A stretch of DNA of 24,813 nucleotides. It comes from JAZQQB01 sp045628865. Lineage in GTDB: Bacteria > Bacillota > Clostridia > Lachnospirales > Lachnospiraceae. Every line of letters begins with the position of its first letter. The first letter of the stretch is position 1. The notes below the pieces were generated by a model that worked only from the letters and a program-made list of their open reading frames with translations, was not told the DNA's origin and did not search any database. The translations under genes and the position numbers were made by a program. The DNA is taken from NCBI GenBank assembly GCA_045628865.1, contig JAZQQB010000084.1, positions 1-24,813 on the forward strand, written 5' to 3'. This document shows, piece after piece, positions 24,601-24,813 of this stretch.

Positions 24601-24813
24601 TCTTGATGTTCATTTGCCGCTTCTGCCTTCAACGGATGTCCCATCCCCAAAGTGATCACAGAAATAAAGCTTAATAAAATACAAAAAAATACGCAGAAAT
24701 ATTTTTTAAAAATAAAAATATATTTTTTAAATAAATAAAAAATATTAAAATTATTTTCAAAACTATTTTTGCGTATTAAATAATTTAATAAATTATTTTT
24801 TTTGAATTTTTTT
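21645..24813 (-). CDS. Receptor diguanylate cyclase with two solute-binding domains (5' end outside window)
   Basis: This is a large membrane sensor. Numbering from the GTG at 24659, it has a family-1 (sugar-type) binding domain at about 22-425, a family-3 (amino-acid-type) binding domain at about 450-665 (HPVLKVGCLSDFAPYSYTVN), a membrane segment at 684-706 and a PAS-like region at about 722-835. A GGDEF domain (845-1000) has RDPLTGIYNRKG, DFDDFKSINDTIGHAGGDE and an intact RYGGDEF (918-924). It should make c-di-GMP in response to external ligand; no RxxD inhibitory site is seen. The GTG is probably not the start: upstream codons stay open to the window edge and encode a Lys-rich then hydrophobic stretch ending in AEA, a full signal peptide. 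No ATG, GTG or TTG is in frame between 24660 and 24813. Confidence 0.9.
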   Translation of the reverse strand, partial: KKFKKNNLLNYLIRKNSFENNFNIFYLFKKYIFIFKKYFCVFFCILLSFISVITLGMGHPLKAEAANEHQEVSGEIDVIFNLNQNTMKPFIEAFEYKYPACKVNYTPLYDYDRDIGSLIEAGTYGDVCFVPSYFNMDEVKTNFQPLDSYKELEEKYNFLDTAFFENDTLYSIPSSAYLMGIVYNQDVFNQAGIVELPRSSEEFLDDLKLIKERTDAIPMYSGLGLDWIFYNWTCFPYLEMTGDVSYKSRFVHELDPFTEGGTFYDVYKLLYDSILNGYTEERGTVKNDWYSVCTQVHSGKIGCMVVGSWAMSQVKTSGESDDEIAFMPFPHEVDGTQYVTIMTDYGYGIPVNSKNPVAARAFVDFMLDESGYAIESDRVSVVKTDPLPQSYGNIDEIFISTNGDYQDNDKELYQQMVSGVDPTTNENVKRIVQAGYGISLESFEAIMSEWNDAWESARPEDMVTYSRNESDKIQSSYNQNSTSYVSLDPIEYEISFSSTELEYLKEHPVLKVGCLSDFAPYSYTVNGEFTGVSKDLLEEFSAQTGIQMEFLEYSSTKDMVTALNHGEIDMIASYFVIGYHQKTLKISISYFETNTVLLRNDSVSVEDSGNNIQAILAGENNQLDLVNTKKYKSVFSYEEMLDVVDKRKADYAYTNYYTAQYYLRKTSCEHVEIVPAGEKVDIVFAYAQDVDTRLISICNKFIYGLSDNYVQFSMMNHMNPPVSAVTWKRFVQTYSVQIIILIVVIFLAINFGIVLYMSERNKGKADRLIDAKKYEIMAQMMDEYIFEYHIKEKRLALDQKFEDKFGYGRNLIKDKGELSDDQLLLLKLCEESLPFDKMTSNPIELEDKDGVKEWFRIISYKVSDDKKDTKQLIGKIVNVNFSVLETQRVLDEAERDPLTGIYNRKGLENKLTKLIEDRKEGEPVSLAMIDFDDFKSINDTIGHAGGDEALKMLGGMLQGFSSDNVLSCRYGGDEFMLVTFGIYEQEVTKMIQKLVANMDTEMMYHEKSCKLSISVGAYYCTSRTDKQTVFDKADHTLYKVKKNGKNNFMIQAEPS

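Overview
The window looks like chromosome of a low-GC, anaerobic, motile member of the Clostridia, most likely a Lachnospiraceae relative (Roseburia/Butyrivibrio-like). This rests on the complete six-gene Rnf operon, the oxidoreductase-cmk-ispH-S1 gene order, the chemotaxis genes, family-1 solute-binding proteins turned to signalling, strong AGGAGG-type ribosome binding sites and compact hairpin repeats between genes. The assignment comes from gene content only. All genes are on the minus strand except a YprB-like nuclease gene and a 72-residue small protein.

Layout. 1-731: non-coding, repeat-rich (about 33-bp repeats, 63-bp tandem repeats, a folded repeat element, two terminator-like hairpins). 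732-5895: rnfCDGEAB, encoding a membrane ferredoxin:NAD+ oxidoreductase that pumps ions; its promoter lies at 6155-6183, so the transcript starts with a roughly 250-nt leader that contains a 143-bp folded inverted-repeat element. 6209-7650: yprB-like gene, a 20-bp perfect hairpin, and a small helical protein ending in a strong terminator. 7734-12036: cheR, then a separately promoted pair of a methyl-accepting chemotaxis protein and a solute-binding lipoprotein with no transporter genes. 12195-16344: a response regulator, BcrA-type ABC ATPase, two ABC-2 permeases and a sensor kinase, all in one direction, with phased direct repeats ahead of the ABC genes. 16500-16790: a second cluster of folded repeats. 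16843-20907: FAD oxidoreductase, cmk, ispH and a separate S1-domain protein whose start overlaps the end of ispH. 21026-21577: a TetR regulator with a clear promoter and a palindromic candidate operator. 21645 to the edge: a very large receptor with two different solute-binding domains outside the membrane and a diguanylate cyclase inside; its reading frame is still open at the window end.

Themes. (i) Energy conservation (Rnf). (ii) Nutrient sensing: one solute-binding protein is paired with a chemoreceptor and others are fused to a c-di-GMP synthase, so uptake-type domains appear to feed motility and lifestyle decisions. (iii) Envelope or drug defence by the two-component/ABC set. (iv) A family of structured repeats whose stems differ between copies but remain paired while the unpaired segments are conserved. 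The most unusual items are those structured repeats, the repeat-like rnf leader, the ispH/S1 overlap with a UUU-UGA slip site, and the orphan binding-protein receptors.
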